A stretch of DNA of 64,000 nucleotides from Trichlorobacter ammonificans (GTDB lineage: Bacteria > Desulfobacterota > Desulfuromonadia > Geobacterales > Pseudopelobacteraceae): positions 601,001-665,000 of the forward strand of contig NZ_OW150024.1 in NCBI RefSeq assembly GCF_933509905.1, given 5' to 3'. Every line of letters begins with the position of its first letter. The stretch's first letter is position 1. Positions 7,791-16,683 of the stretch are shown here, piece after piece. A program made the translations under genes and the position numbers. The notes beneath the pieces were generated by a model that had not been told where the DNA came from, searched no databases, and worked only from the letters and a program-made list of their open reading frames with translations.

Positions 7791-8596
7791 CAGGCTTCCT
7801 CCTCGGCTTCCAGCAGCAACGTTGCCGCCAGGGTGTAGCGACGACTGACGCCGTCGGTCGTCAGGGTGATCGGGATGCGCAGCGTGGCAGGCACGCCGGG
7901 GGCGAGGTCGCAGGGGGGCAGCGACAGGGGGGCGACGTTGGCGGCCGTTACCGATTCCCCGGGGGCGCCTTGATCTTCGTCCGCCGGGACGCGTTCCTCG
8001 GTTGTCGATGGCGGCGGTCCGTCCCAGGGAGCGCGCAGTGAGGCCATGACCCGGCGGGAGAGTTCGGCCACTGCCGACAATGCCCCCTCCTGCCGATGTG
8101 CCGAACCGCTGAAAAGCGGTGCCGTGGGAAAGTCGGCTGTCAGCGCCGGCAGCGGGCCGCCGGGAGCGTTGTTCGCTGCGCACAGCACCACCGTCGGCAC
8201 ACTGTCGGGGGGGCGGCCATAGTTGCCCAGGGTGGCGACAAGAGGAGAAAGCAGGGAAGGGTCCAGGGAGGTCTGCGGTGTAGCGCCGCTCACCAGGAGC
8301 AGGCCGTCAACTCCCTTGAGCAGTAATTTCCAGGTTCCCGGATTTTTTACCGGTCCGGTCAGGGTGTACAGGTGGAAGCAGACCCGGTAGCCGTCGAGGC
8401 TTGAGCTTTCAAAGGGGACATAATCGAAAAAGAGCAGGGTGTCGCCGCCGGTGGCCATGGTTTTGAGGGGGCTGCAGAGCGACGGCCTGATCCGCTGCTG
8501 AATGCACCGCACCAGCGCCCCCTTGTCGCTACCGGCGGCGCCATAGACCACGATCTTGGCGTTAATTTCCCGTTTTGCATGATTGATGACGGCCAT
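7790..8596 (-). CDS. MglA-like Ras-family protein with degenerate P-loop
   Basis: Several blocks over residues 1 to about 110 match MglA-type small GTPases: NHAKREINAKIVVYG, LLFFDYVPF, FHLYTLTGPV and [13 protein letters not shown]. The Walker A loop reads GAAGSDKG where MglA has GxGxxGKT. The Lys is kept, the Gly before it is Asp and the Thr is Gly. The NKxD base-recognition motif is replaced by CAANN. GTP binding or hydrolysis is therefore doubtful. Residues about 190-268 form an extra, low-similarity beta-rich C-terminal domain. The gene sits between a HEAT-like protein and mgtC with very short spacing, so a cell-polarity or scaffold role is plausible but unproven. Confidence 0.7.
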   Translation of the reverse strand: MAVINHAKREINAKIVVYGAAGSDKGALVRCIQQRIRPSLCSPLKTMATGGDTLLFFDYVPFESSSLDGYRVCFHLYTLTGPVKNPGTWKLLLKGVDGLLLVSGATPQTSLDPSLLSPLVATLGNYGRPPDSVPTVVLCAANNAPGGPLPALTADFPTAPLFSGSAHRQEGALSAVAELSRRVMASLRAPWDGPPPSTTEERVPADEDQGAPGESVTAANVAPLSLPPCDLAPGVPATLRIPITLTTDGVSRRYTLAATLLLEAEEEA

Positions 8597-8605
8597 GGGT
8601 GCAGG

Positions 8606-9436
8606 TCACTTTTGCTTGGCCAACAGCATCCGCTTCGCCTGGGTGGAGATAACGGAAGAGATGTTGCGGCTTTTGGCGTAGCCGGCGATATCCTTCTCAT
8701 TCATCGTTCCCAGGAAACGCAGGGCGTTTGACAAAGGTGTTTTGGGGTTTTCCAGAAGCGCTTTCCGGATCTGGTAGTTTTTGACCCACTCCTTGTTGGC
8801 GCAGATGATCCGGATGATTTCGTCGTTCTGGATGCTGGATTTCAGAATGGTCAGGACTTCCGGCTCGGTCAGGCGCGGATTTTTCAGCACCCCGCTGCTG
8901 ACCAGCTTGTTGGAGTCCTTGACCAGAATCTTGCGCCATTCCTTGTCGCCGGTCAGGGCCATTTTGATCTTTTCAGCGATCCCCATGGCCTGGGCCTGCT
9001 GATACTTGCTGGCGTATTCCTCCCCATCCTCCTCTTCGGAGGTGGCGGACGTGTCCGCCTGGTCGGGCGCAGCCCCATGACTCTCAAGCAGGCTGCGGGT
9101 GGCATCGGCAAGACAGGGATGGGCGTACAACAGAGTCCTCACGGCAGGGCGCTGTCCGGCCACCTGGGCTACCGTGTGCAGCAGCGCGGGATGGAGGTCA
9201 TGCCACCCGGCCAGCGCCGCGAACCGTTCGTCCGGCAGTGATGCCAGCGTTGTCAGGGCGCGGGAACGCACCTCCGGGTCACTGTCCTTGCTGAGGCAGA
9301 AAAGGAGCAGGATCGTCTGGCGGGGCGGGAGGAGGACGCCTCCCGTCGCCCCGCGCAGACGATCGTCCCGTGGTGTTTCCGGTCGAACGAACACCGCTAC
9401 TTCCGGCGGTATGACGATTCTGACCGTTTCCGCCAC
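8606..9436 (-). CDS. Conserved HEAT-like repeat protein, function unknown
   Basis: The 276-residue protein is soluble and largely helical. It has an acidic linker at about residues 130-145 (SEEEDGEEY). The N-terminal half holds short helical pairs like HEAT repeats (SDPEVRSRALTTLASLPDERF). The C-terminal half (ALTGDKEWRKILVKDSNKLV, LTEPEVLTILKSS, MNEKDIAGYAKSRN) looks like a second helical repeat array. I cannot assign an enzymatic function. It starts 8 bp after the SPOR gene and ends 9 bp before the MglA-like gene, so it is a good candidate for a partner of that protein. Confidence 0.72.
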   Translation of the reverse strand: MAETVRIVIPPEVAVFVRPETPRDDRLRGATGGVLLPPRQTILLLFCLSKDSDPEVRSRALTTLASLPDERFAALAGWHDLHPALLHTVAQVAGQRPAVRTLLYAHPCLADATRSLLESHGAAPDQADTSATSEEEDGEEYASKYQQAQAMGIAEKIKMALTGDKEWRKILVKDSNKLVSSGVLKNPRLTEPEVLTILKSSIQNDEIIRIICANKEWVKNYQIRKALLENPKTPLSNALRFLGTMNEKDIAGYAKSRNISSVISTQAKRMLLAKQK

Positions 9437-9444
9437 CTGCGAAC

Positions 9445-10473
9445 CTATTCCAGAACCGGTGTGCCGGAAACCACTGCCCTGACCTTTTTCAGGGCCGCTT
9501 CCGCAGCCGCACGATCGGTAAAGGTCCCGGCGGTCAGCTTCCGGGAGGAGACCGGTACACTGGTTTTCTGGATAGTCACCTTGATGCCGCTTGCCGCCAG
9601 ACGCTGCTGTTCGGACTGGGCACCGGACAGGTGCGCATAGGATCCGGCAAAGACCTCGTGTTTGCCACCTTTGGGCACTGTGAAGCCGTCTCCGGCCTGT
9701 CGCTTCAGCATCTCGACCGCCTTCATCGCCTCAGCCTTGTCGTCGTAGCTGCCGTAGAGCAGGCGGTGCATGGGGGCCGGACGTTTCGGTCCCATGGTCA
9801 TCACCGGTGTCAGGCCGGCTTTCTTCAGCTTTGCCATGTCTTCGGCAAGGGCTCCCTCAACAACGTACAGTCCCACCACCAGCGTCCAGGGACCGCCGCT
9901 TTTCACCGCGGGCTTGCGCTCCGCCGGTTTTGCAGCAGCTTCCTTCTTGGCCGGTGCCGTTTTTGCCGTCGCCGGGGAGGGTGCCGTCTTGGCGGGCGCC
10001 GGGGGCGGTGGTGCAACCGCCGGCTGCTGCTGTGCCGGTACCTTGGCGGTCGCTGCCGGAGTGGACGGTGATGCCGGCTTTGCCGGTTGTGGCGCCGGCG
10101 ATGTAGCGGGTTGTGCCGCTGCAACCGGGGCAGGCGGTTGTGCGGCCGGAGCCGTCGGCTTCACCGCCGGTGCCGCTGCCGGCGGAGGTGCTGCCGGAGT
10201 AGCCGGCTTTGCGACTTCCGCTGGTGTGGTGGGAGCCGGTTCACCCTTGGGGGGCAACGGTTGTTTTACCACCTGGGGCGGTGCCGGCGGTTTGGGAGGC
10301 GGCTCCTGGGGGCGGATCAGGCCGGTGAAGAAGTAAAGGTACCCAACAACTCCCAACAGCAGCAGCAGTATCACCAGCAGTGTCGTCTGGCGTCCCTTGT
10401 CCTGCTGCCCCTGCTGCTCTGCCGCTGGGGTATCGCTGTCGGTTGCCGGTTTTTTGTTGAATTTGAATTCCAT
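9445..10473 (-). CDS. SPOR-domain membrane protein with long Pro/Ala linker
   Basis: This 342-residue protein has a short cytoplasmic N-terminus, one transmembrane helix at about residues 31-50, and a low-complexity linker of Pro, Ala and Lys (about 53-190). A periplasmic SPOR module covers about 195-340 (WTLVVGLYV, GFTVPKGGKHEVFAGSY, RKLTAGTFTDRAAAEAALKK). SPOR domains bind denuded peptidoglycan at division sites, so a septal role is likely. It follows the EF-G gene by 16 bp in the same transcription unit. Confidence 0.86.
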   Translation of the reverse strand: MEFKFNKKPATDSDTPAAEQQGQQDKGRQTTLLVILLLLLGVVGYLYFFTGLIRPQEPPPKPPAPPQVVKQPLPPKGEPAPTTPAEVAKPATPAAPPPAAAPAVKPTAPAAQPPAPVAAAQPATSPAPQPAKPASPSTPAATAKVPAQQQPAVAPPPPAPAKTAPSPATAKTAPAKKEAAAKPAERKPAVKSGGPWTLVVGLYVVEGALAEDMAKLKKAGLTPVMTMGPKRPAPMHRLLYGSYDDKAEAMKAVEMLKRQAGDGFTVPKGGKHEVFAGSYAHLSGAQSEQQRLAASGIKVTIQKTSVPVSSRKLTAGTFTDRAAAEAALKKVRAVVSGTPVLE

Positions 10474-10489
10474 GAACTGCCTCCGTACA

Positions 10490-12574
10490 CTAGTCTTTCT
10501 TGGCCGCCTGGGCTTCGGCGATGACCTTCTGCGCCAGGTGGGTCGGCACTTCCTCGTAATGGGAGAACTCCGTACTGAACAGGCCCCGGTCGCTGGTCAT
10601 CGACTTGAGATCATTGGAGTAGGCCAGCACCTCGGACATCGGCACCACCGCCTTGATGCTCTGGGAGTTGGCCTTGGGCTCCACCCCCACCACCTTGCCC
10701 CGCCGGGAGTTCAGGTCGCCGATCACATCACCCATGTTTTCATCCGGTACCGTCACGGTCAGGTTGACGATCGGCTCCAGCAGCACCGGCTTGCACTGTT
10801 CCATGGCTTTCTTGAACGCCAGGGAGCCGGCCACCTTGAAGGCCATTTCCGACGAGTCGACGGTGTGGAAGGAGCCGTCGTAGAGCGCCACCTTGAAGTC
10901 CACCACCGGATAACCGGCCAGGAATCCTTCGATGGCCGCTTCCTGAATCCCCTTGTCCACCGCCGGGATGTACTGGCGCGGAATCACCCCACCCACGATC
11001 TTGTCCTCGAACTGGTAGCCGTCGCCCCGACCGGTGGGGGACAGTTCGATCCAGCAGTCTCCGTACTGCCCCTTGCCGCCGGACTGTTTCTTGTACTTGC
11101 CCTGCACCTTGGCAGAGCCGCGAATGGTCTCGAAATAGGGCACTTTGGGGGTCTTCAGCAGCACTTCCACGTTGAACTTGCGTTTCATCTTCTCCACGAT
11201 CACATCCAGGTGCACTTGGCCCAGGCCGGAGATGATGAACTCCTTGGTCTGGGGATCGCGGTGGGACTCCAGGGTCGGCTCCTCTTCGATCATCCGGTGC
11301 AGGGCGTTGTGAATCTTGTCCTCATCGGCCTTGGTCTTGGGTTCAATGGCGTAGGAGATCACCGGCAAGAGCTGCTTGGCCGGTTCATAGACGATCGGGT
11401 TGTTGGCGTCGCAGAGGGTGTCGCCGGTGATGGTTTCCTTCAGCTTGGCAACGGCCACGATATCGCCGGCAAAGGCCTGCTTGATCGGTTTCTGCTTCTT
11501 CCCTTCCAGTTCATAGATCTGGCCGATCCGTTCCTCGACCCCCTTGGTGGAGTTGAAAATGGTGGAATCGGAGTTAAGCGTGCCGGAGTAAATCCTGAAG
11601 ATGGTGATTTTGCCGGTGTAGGGGTCGGAGGTGGTTTTGAAAACCAGGGCGGAGAACGGCTCCTTCTCGTCCGGACCACGGTCGATCAGATCGTGGTTCT
11701 TGGGATTGGCTCCCACGGCGCGGGTCCGGTCCAGGGGGGAGGGAAGGAAGTCGCAGACCGCCGAGAGCAGTTGCCGCACGCCGATATTCATGGTTGCGGA
11801 GCCGCACAGCACCGGCGTGAAGGTGTTGCGCATGGTGCCGACCCGCAGGCCGTCCAGGATCTCTTCCTCGGTGAGCTCGCCGCTTTCCAGATACTTCTCG
11901 GTCAGCGCATCGTAGGCTTCCGCCACGATCTCCACCATATGGTCGCGCAGGCGCTGGGCCTCATCCTGAAGATCGGCGGGAACCGGCCCCTCCTGACACG
12001 TTCCGGAGCCGTCCTTGGCATAGGTACAGGCCTTCATCCGGATCAGGTCGATAACCCCTTCGAAATGCTCCTCGCTGCCGATCGGCATCTGGACCGCCAC
12101 CCCCCGGGCGCCGAGGGCCTTCTCCATATCATCGATGGCCCGCAGAAAGCTGGCCCGTTCCTTGTCCATCTTGTTGACGAAGGCGATGCGGGGGATTTCG
12201 AATTCGTTGGCCCAGGCCCAGACCTCCTCGGTCTGCACCTTGACGCCGGAAATGGCGGAGAGGATCACCACGGCGCAGTCAAGCGCCCGCATGCAGGCAC
12301 GGGTGTCGCCGATGAAGTCGCCGTAGCCGGGGGTGTCGACGAAGTGGATCGAATGGCCGTTCCACTCACAATGGTCGAAGGCGGAGGTGATGGATATCTT
12401 GCGTTTGATCTCCTCCGGTTCGAAGTCCATGGTGGCAGTGCCGTCATCCACGCGGCCCAGGCGGTCGATCATGCCGGTGTTGAACAGGATCGCTTCGGCC
12501 AGGGAGGTCTTGCCCGCCCCGCCGTGCGCCACAATTCCCAGATTACGGATCTTTTCGGTTGGATAGGTTCCCAT
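10490..12574 (-). CDS. fusA: Elongation factor G-type translational GTPase
   Basis: The protein (694 residues) has G1 [11 protein letters not shown]2 region [11 protein letters not shown]3 DTPGYGDF and G4 NKMDK, followed by the EF-G domain II-V signatures (for example [10 protein letters not shown] and [15 protein letters not shown]). It catalyses ribosomal translocation or a specialised variant of it. The G1 sequence AHGGAGKT and the context next to coaX, away from rpsL/rpsG/tuf, suggest an EF-G2-type paralogue. I chose the ATG at 12574 because AAGGAGG lies 7 nt upstream. This start lies inside the 3' end of coaX. Confidence 0.93.
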   Translation of the reverse strand: MGTYPTEKIRNLGIVAHGGAGKTSLAEAILFNTGMIDRLGRVDDGTATMDFEPEEIKRKISITSAFDHCEWNGHSIHFVDTPGYGDFIGDTRACMRALDCAVVILSAISGVKVQTEEVWAWANEFEIPRIAFVNKMDKERASFLRAIDDMEKALGARGVAVQMPIGSEEHFEGVIDLIRMKACTYAKDGSGTCQEGPVPADLQDEAQRLRDHMVEIVAEAYDALTEKYLESGELTEEEILDGLRVGTMRNTFTPVLCGSATMNIGVRQLLSAVCDFLPSPLDRTRAVGANPKNHDLIDRGPDEKEPFSALVFKTTSDPYTGKITIFRIYSGTLNSDSTIFNSTKGVEERIGQIYELEGKKQKPIKQAFAGDIVAVAKLKETITGDTLCDANNPIVYEPAKQLLPVISYAIEPKTKADEDKIHNALHRMIEEEPTLESHRDPQTKEFIISGLGQVHLDVIVEKMKRKFNVEVLLKTPKVPYFETIRGSAKVQGKYKKQSGGKGQYGDCWIELSPTGRGDGYQFEDKIVGGVIPRQYIPAVDKGIQEAAIEGFLAGYPVVDFKVALYDGSFHTVDSSEMAFKVAGSLAFKKAMEQCKPVLLEPIVNLTVTVPDENMGDVIGDLNSRRGKVVGVEPKANSQSIKAVVPMSEVLAYSNDLKSMTSDRGLFSTEFSHYEEVPTHLAQKVIAEAQAAKKD

Positions 12575-13379
12575 GCACTGCCTCCTTGTTTCCGTGGTTG
12601 TGTTCCGTCGGATTCGAATGGTTCCGTTCAAACAGAATTCTCAGCCCGTCAAGGGTCAGAAACTCGTCAACCTCGTCGATGGTGCGTGATGCGGGGGCGA
12701 TCAGGGGAGCCAGGCCGCCGGTGGCGATCACCCGGGGCTGGTCCCTGCTTTCGTGCTTGATCCGTTCAACGATGCCGTCCACCAGGCCGACGTAGCCGTA
12801 ATAGACGCCGGACTGCATGGAGTGGACCGTGTTTTTGGCAATAACCTGGGGAGGGCGGGCGATATCCACCCGGGGAAGTTTGCTGGCTTTCTGGAACAGG
12901 GCCTCAAGAGAGATGGCGAGGCCGGGAGCGATGGCGCCGCCACAGTATTCGCCCTTGGCATTGACGTAGTCAAAGGTGGTGGCGGTACCGAAGTCGACGA
13001 TGATCAGGGAACACTGGTGCTTTTCGAAGCCGGCCACCGCGTTGACGATCCGGTCGGCCCCCACCTCCCGCGGGTTGTCGTAGAGGATCGGCATGCCGGT
13101 CTTGATGCCGGGGCCGACGATGGCGGGAGGGTGCTTGAAATAGGAGCGGCAGAGGGTTTCGAGGACGCCGGTGAGCATCGGCACCACGGAGGCGATGATA
13201 ACGGCCGACACCGCGTCGGGTCTTATGCCGGCAAGGGAGAAGAGGTTGTGCAGCAGGATGGCGTATTCGTCGGAGGTCCGGGACTTGTCGGTGGCGATGC
13301 GCCAATGGTGCGCCAGGGTTGTTTCGCGGTAGATACCGAGGACGATGTTGCTGTTGCCTACGTCGATGACCAGGAGCAT
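12543..13379 (-). CDS. coaX: Type III pantothenate kinase
   Basis: The enzyme phosphorylates pantothenate in the first step of CoA synthesis. It begins [15 protein letters not shown], with the phosphate-binding Asp of the ASKHA fold. It has [14 protein letters not shown], the [11 protein letters not shown] motif, the [15 protein letters not shown] region and a C-terminal [11 protein letters not shown] block. Length (278 residues from this ATG) fits the family. An in-frame GTG three codons upstream (13388) is an alternative start. The 3' end overlaps the start of fusA by 32 bp. In relatives coaX commonly follows birA. Here a cytochrome gene separates them. Confidence 0.93.
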   Translation of the reverse strand: MLLVIDVGNSNIVLGIYRETTLAHHWRIATDKSRTSDEYAILLHNLFSLAGIRPDAVSAVIIASVVPMLTGVLETLCRSYFKHPPAIVGPGIKTGMPILYDNPREVGADRIVNAVAGFEKHQCSLIIVDFGTATTFDYVNAKGEYCGGAIAPGLAISLEALFQKASKLPRVDIARPPQVIAKNTVHSMQSGVYYGYVGLVDGIVERIKHESRDQPRVIATGGLAPLIAPASRTIDEVDEFLTLDGLRILFERNHSNPTEHNHGNKEAVHGNLSNRKDP

Positions 13380-13553
13380 TCTCGGCACGCCTCACATTCC
13401 CTATCGTAGAATAGCTGTCGCCTCTCCGGCAGCCAATCGCGCCAAATCGCCCGAACCGGCCTGTTTTTCCGCCGCAGGAGCGGTGTACGTGTATACCATA
13501 GCCGATCCGACGCCGCAACCGCAAAACCGCCGCGGCACGCCGCCAATAAACGA

Positions 13554-13582
13554 TTGACGGGTGTTTGCACCGACTGTATAGT
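13554..13582 (+). promoter_or_regulatory. Sigma-70-like promoter for the dodecaheme cytochrome
   Basis: TTGACG at 13554 and TATAGT at 13577 are separated by exactly 17 bp, about 50 bp upstream of the cytochrome ATG. This is a near-consensus housekeeping promoter and indicates transcription independent of the flanking minus-strand genes. Confidence 0.72.
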
Positions 13583-13631
13583 GTGGCGTCCGAATGGGCT
13601 GTAAATCACTGTTGACGGGAGCGAGACGATA

Positions 13632-14660
13632 ATGATCAGACGAGTGGGCCTGTATGGTGTGATGCTGGTAGTGCTCATGGCCGCAAACGTGCTGGCCGTG
13701 GAGACCAAGGACATCAAGTTTTCCTTTAAAAGCGCAGAACCGGTGGTTTTCAGCCATGCGCTGCACCTGGAAAAGTACCGTAACAACTGTCGCATCTGTC
13801 ACAACACCATCTACGACCTGCGTAACCGCAAGAGCTATACCATGGCTGAGATGGAAAAGGGCAAGTCCTGCGGCGCCTGTCATACCGGCGCGAAAGCCTT
13901 CAGTGTTGCAGCGGAAAAGGACTGTTCCCGCTGTCACCGCGGCAAGCCGCGTGAGGTTGCCTACAAGGTCAAGGGGGCGGGAGACACCGTTTTCAGTCAC
14001 GCCACCCATATCGCCAAGACCGGCGGTGCCTGCCGAAGCTGCCATAACGGCAAGGTCATTACCGGTAAGGAAAAGCGGGTAACCATGGCTGAAATGGAAA
14101 AAGGCAAGACCTGCGGTGCCTGCCACAACGGCAAGCCCACCTTCACGGTGGCCGGTAACTGCAACCGCTGCCACAAGGGGCTGAAACCCAAGGACATCAC
14201 CTTCACCGTCAAAGGGGCGACCGCGGTCAAGTTCAGCCATGACTTCCACACCCAGGCGTACCAGTGCTCGGACTGCCACACCAAGGTCTACCAGTATCGT
14301 CAATCCCCCGGCAAGGTGAGCATGGCCGAGATGGAAAAGGGCAAGTCCTGCGGTACCTGTCACAACAACGGCAAGGACGCTTTCACCGTGGTTGGCAACT
14401 GCGACAAGTGCCACCCGGGGTACAAGCCCGGCAACGTCCAGTTCAAGACCATTGCCGGCGATGCCACCTTCAGCCACGACTTCCACACCCAGGTGTACAA
14501 ATGCGCCGACTGCCACACCAAGGTCTTCCCGTACAAGGCGCACACCATGGAGGCCAGCATGAACGACATGGTAAAAGGTAAGTCCTGTGGCGCCTGCCAT
14601 AACAAGGGGAAAGATGCCTTCTCGGTGGCCGGCGACTGCGCGAAGTGCCATAAGATGTAA
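13632..14660 (+). CDS. Dodecaheme c-type cytochrome (four c7-like triheme repeats)
   Basis: The 342-residue preprotein has a Sec signal peptide (residues 1-22, likely cut after NVLA) and twelve CXXCH heme sites in four repeats of three. Repeat 1 has CRICH, CGACH, CSRCH. Repeat 2 has CRSCH, CGACH, CNRCH. Repeat 3 has CSDCH, CGTCH, CDKCH. Repeat 4 has CADCH, CGACH, CAKCH. Each repeat opens with a FSHxxH segment that supplies distal His ligands. This matches the nanowire-type dodecaheme cytochromes of Geobacter (GSU1996-like), which store or conduct electrons in the periplasm. The gene has its own promoter and a strong terminator and lies between birA and coaX, opposite to both. Confidence 0.95.
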   Translation: MIRRVGLYGVMLVVLMAANVLAVETKDIKFSFKSAEPVVFSHALHLEKYRNNCRICHNTIYDLRNRKSYTMAEMEKGKSCGACHTGAKAFSVAAEKDCSRCHRGKPREVAYKVKGAGDTVFSHATHIAKTGGACRSCHNGKVITGKEKRVTMAEMEKGKTCGACHNGKPTFTVAGNCNRCHKGLKPKDITFTVKGATAVKFSHDFHTQAYQCSDCHTKVYQYRQSPGKVSMAEMEKGKSCGTCHNNGKDAFTVVGNCDKCHPGYKPGNVQFKTIAGDATFSHDFHTQVYKCADCHTKVFPYKAHTMEASMNDMVKGKSCGACHNKGKDAFSVAGDCAKCHKM

Positions 14661-14686
14661 CCGGCTGGCCGACCCGCCGGAGACCT

Positions 14687-14728
14687 AACGACAAAGGCGC
14701 CCGTCAACTGACGGGCGCCTTTGTCGTT
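14687..14728. terminator. Strong bidirectional terminator hairpin
   Basis: A perfect inverted repeat (left arm from AACGACAAAGGCGCCCGTC, 19 bp, loop AACT) lies between the convergent cytochrome and birA genes, 26 bp after the cytochrome stop. Its arms end in T/A-rich segments on both strands. Confidence 0.85.
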
Positions 14729-14745
14729 ACCGGGGGAACATAGGA

Positions 14746-15723
14746 TCAATAAACCGTCACGTCACCGCTCAACACCCGCTCCAGGCTGCCGTCGGGACGT
14801 TGCAGCAGGAGCGCCCCGTCCCGATCGATACCGCTGAAGGGACCCCGCAGGATGCCGGCGCCGGTATCCACGGCCACCTCACGGCCAAAGGCCGTGGAGC
14901 GGCCGGCCCACTCCTCCCGCACCGGGTCGAAGCCTTCCCGCAGAAACCGTTCGTACCCGGCGGCCAACTCCTGAAAGAGGCGCACCGTAAAGACGGACCT
15001 GCTGACGGTTGTGCCGGACGCCAGCAACAGCGAGGTGGCGGGGTGCCGCAGGCCGTCCGGAAACTGGTGGGCCTGCATGTTGATATTCACGCCGATTCCC
15101 AGGATCACGAACCCTACCCGGTCGGTTTCGGCGCTCATCTCGTTCAGCAGGCCGGCCACCTTCCGTTCCCCCAGCAGCAGGTCATTGGGCCACTTGATGC
15201 CGGGATGCAGGCCGGTGACCGCCTCGATCGTCCGGGCCACGGCCACGGCGGACAAAAACGTCAGTTGGGATGCCTCATGGGGGAGTAGGGGAGGGCGCAG
15301 GATCACCGAGCAGTAGAGGTTGACCCCGGCCGGCGATTCCCAGCGACGCCCCAGGCGCCCCTTGCCGCCGCTTTGGCTGTCGGCCAGCACCACGGTCCCT
15401 TCTGGCGCCCCCTCTTCCGCCAGGCGGAAGGCGTCGCTGTTGGTTGATGAAGTGGCGGCGGCACAGACCAGACGTCGGCCCACCAGGCAGCCGGTAGGGA
15501 GCAGGGAGCGCAAGGAGGGCTCGTCCAGCAGGTCGGGGGAGGAAAGGAGGCGATAGCCCCTGGAGGGGGTCGCCTCAATGCGGTGGCCCTCCTCGCGCAG
15601 CACGGCAATCTGCTTCCAGACTGCGGCGCGGGTGATGCCCAGTTCCCGGCTCAGGCGACTGCCGGAAAGGTAGTCGTTGCTTTCCCGCAGCAGACGCAGG
15701 ATGGCGCAGGTCCGGTCGTTCAT
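14746..15723 (-). CDS. birA: Bifunctional biotin-[acetyl-CoA-carboxylase] ligase and biotin repressor
   Basis: The 325-residue protein has an N-terminal winged helix (SRELGITRAAVWKQI, about residues 24-40) that would bind the biotin operator. The ligase core has GGKGRLGRRWESP (biotinyl-AMP loop, usually GRGRxGR) and KWPNDLLLGERKVAGLLNE. The C-terminal SH3-like domain follows. It activates biotin to biotinyl-AMP and loads it onto carrier proteins. The ATG overlaps the nadC stop by 4 bp (ATGA), so the two are translationally coupled. Confidence 0.95.
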   Translation of the reverse strand: MNDRTCAILRLLRESNDYLSGSRLSRELGITRAAVWKQIAVLREEGHRIEATPSRGYRLLSSPDLLDEPSLRSLLPTGCLVGRRLVCAAATSSTNSDAFRLAEEGAPEGTVVLADSQSGGKGRLGRRWESPAGVNLYCSVILRPPLLPHEASQLTFLSAVAVARTIEAVTGLHPGIKWPNDLLLGERKVAGLLNEMSAETDRVGFVILGIGVNINMQAHQFPDGLRHPATSLLLASGTTVSRSVFTVRLFQELAAGYERFLREGFDPVREEWAGRSTAFGREVAVDTGAGILRGPFSGIDRDGALLLQRPDGSLERVLSGDVTVY

Positions 15724-16550
15724 GCACCGTCCAGCAGCATCGAGATATCCATGGCCCGGGGGGAGTGGGTGAGCGCCCCGACGGAGATGATATCCACCCC
15801 GGTTTCGGCGATGGCCCGCACCGTCTCCAGGTTGACGCCGCCGGAGGCCTCCACCAGCGCCCGCCCCGCGATCAGGTGGACGCAGTGGCGCATGGTGGCG
15901 CAGTCCATGTTGTCCAGCATGATGATGTCGGCCCCGGCAGCCAGGGCCTCTTCCACCTGGGGAACGGTCTCGGTCTCGATTTCGATCTTGAGCGTATGGG
16001 GGATGTAGGCGCGGGCACGGCGGATCGCTTCGGTGATGCCGCCGGCTGCGGCGATGTGGTTCTCCTTGATCAGGATGCCGTCGTAGAGGCCGGTGCGGTG
16101 GTTGATGCCGCCCCCCACCCGGACAGCGTACTTTTCCAGCACCCGCAGGCCGGGAGTGGTCTTGCGGGTATCCACGATGCGGGCCGTGGTGCCGGCCACC
16201 GCCTGAACGTACCGTGCCGTCAGGGTGGCGATGCCGGACATTCGCTGCAGCAGGTTCAAGGCTACCCGCTCCCCCTGCAGCAGCGACGAGGCGTCACCGC
16301 TGATCCGGGCGATGACGGTTCCTGCTGCGATCCGCTCACCATCCCGGCAGAGCGGCTCGAAGCCGACGGCGCCGTCCAGCAGGGTGAAGACGCGGGCGGC
16401 AACGGCAAGGCCGGCCACCGTCATCGCTTCCTTGGCCAAAAGTCGCGCGGTGACCGGACGGGGACCGGTGACCACCGCCTGGGTGGTCAGGTCGCCGGTA
16501 TGGATATCCTCGTGAAGGGCGCTACGGATGATGTTGTCAAGGGTAAGCAT
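15720..16550 (-). CDS. nadC: Nicotinate-nucleotide pyrophosphorylase (carboxylating)
   Basis: This 276-residue protein converts quinolinate and PRPP to nicotinate mononucleotide in de novo NAD synthesis. Family signatures are ALHEDIHTGDLTT at the N-terminus, LLQRMSGIATLTA, the PRPP-site block DTRKTTPGLRVLEKYAVRVG, GGGINHRTGLYDGILIKENH, and the C-terminal EASGGVNLETVRAIAETGVD. Length is normal. It is the first gene of the minus-strand pair with birA and is divergent from the small lipoprotein gene. Confidence 0.96.
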   Translation of the reverse strand: MLTLDNIIRSALHEDIHTGDLTTQAVVTGPRPVTARLLAKEAMTVAGLAVAARVFTLLDGAVGFEPLCRDGERIAAGTVIARISGDASSLLQGERVALNLLQRMSGIATLTARYVQAVAGTTARIVDTRKTTPGLRVLEKYAVRVGGGINHRTGLYDGILIKENHIAAAGGITEAIRRARAYIPHTLKIEIETETVPQVEEALAAGADIIMLDNMDCATMRHCVHLIAGRALVEASGGVNLETVRAIAETGVDIISVGALTHSPRAMDISMLLDGA

Positions 16551-16644
16551 GATGGCCTTTCCGAAACAGAAGCTGGCCTTTTATATAGCACGGTGCCGAC
16601 GGCAGCCGCAACAGTTCCGCAGGGTGTGGCAGCGGCGGAGTGTC

Positions 16645-16675
16645 TTGACATTCCGCCTGTTCCGGCGGATATAGA
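16645..16675 (+). promoter_or_regulatory. Possible promoter with embedded inverted repeat
   Basis: TTGACA at 16645 is followed after 19 bp by TATAGA at 16670. The spacer contains the perfect inverted repeat TCCGCC-N6-GGCGGA. The -10 lies only 8 bp before the ATG at 16684, so the transcript would be almost leaderless or start by another promoter. Confidence 0.35.
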
Positions 16676-16683
16676 GCAGCATC

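Noticed and set aside
10397..12760. 787-codon open frame on the plus strand opposite fusA
   Set aside because: It is antisense to the well-conserved EF-G gene and arises from GC-rich codon bias. It shows no family motif and no SD.
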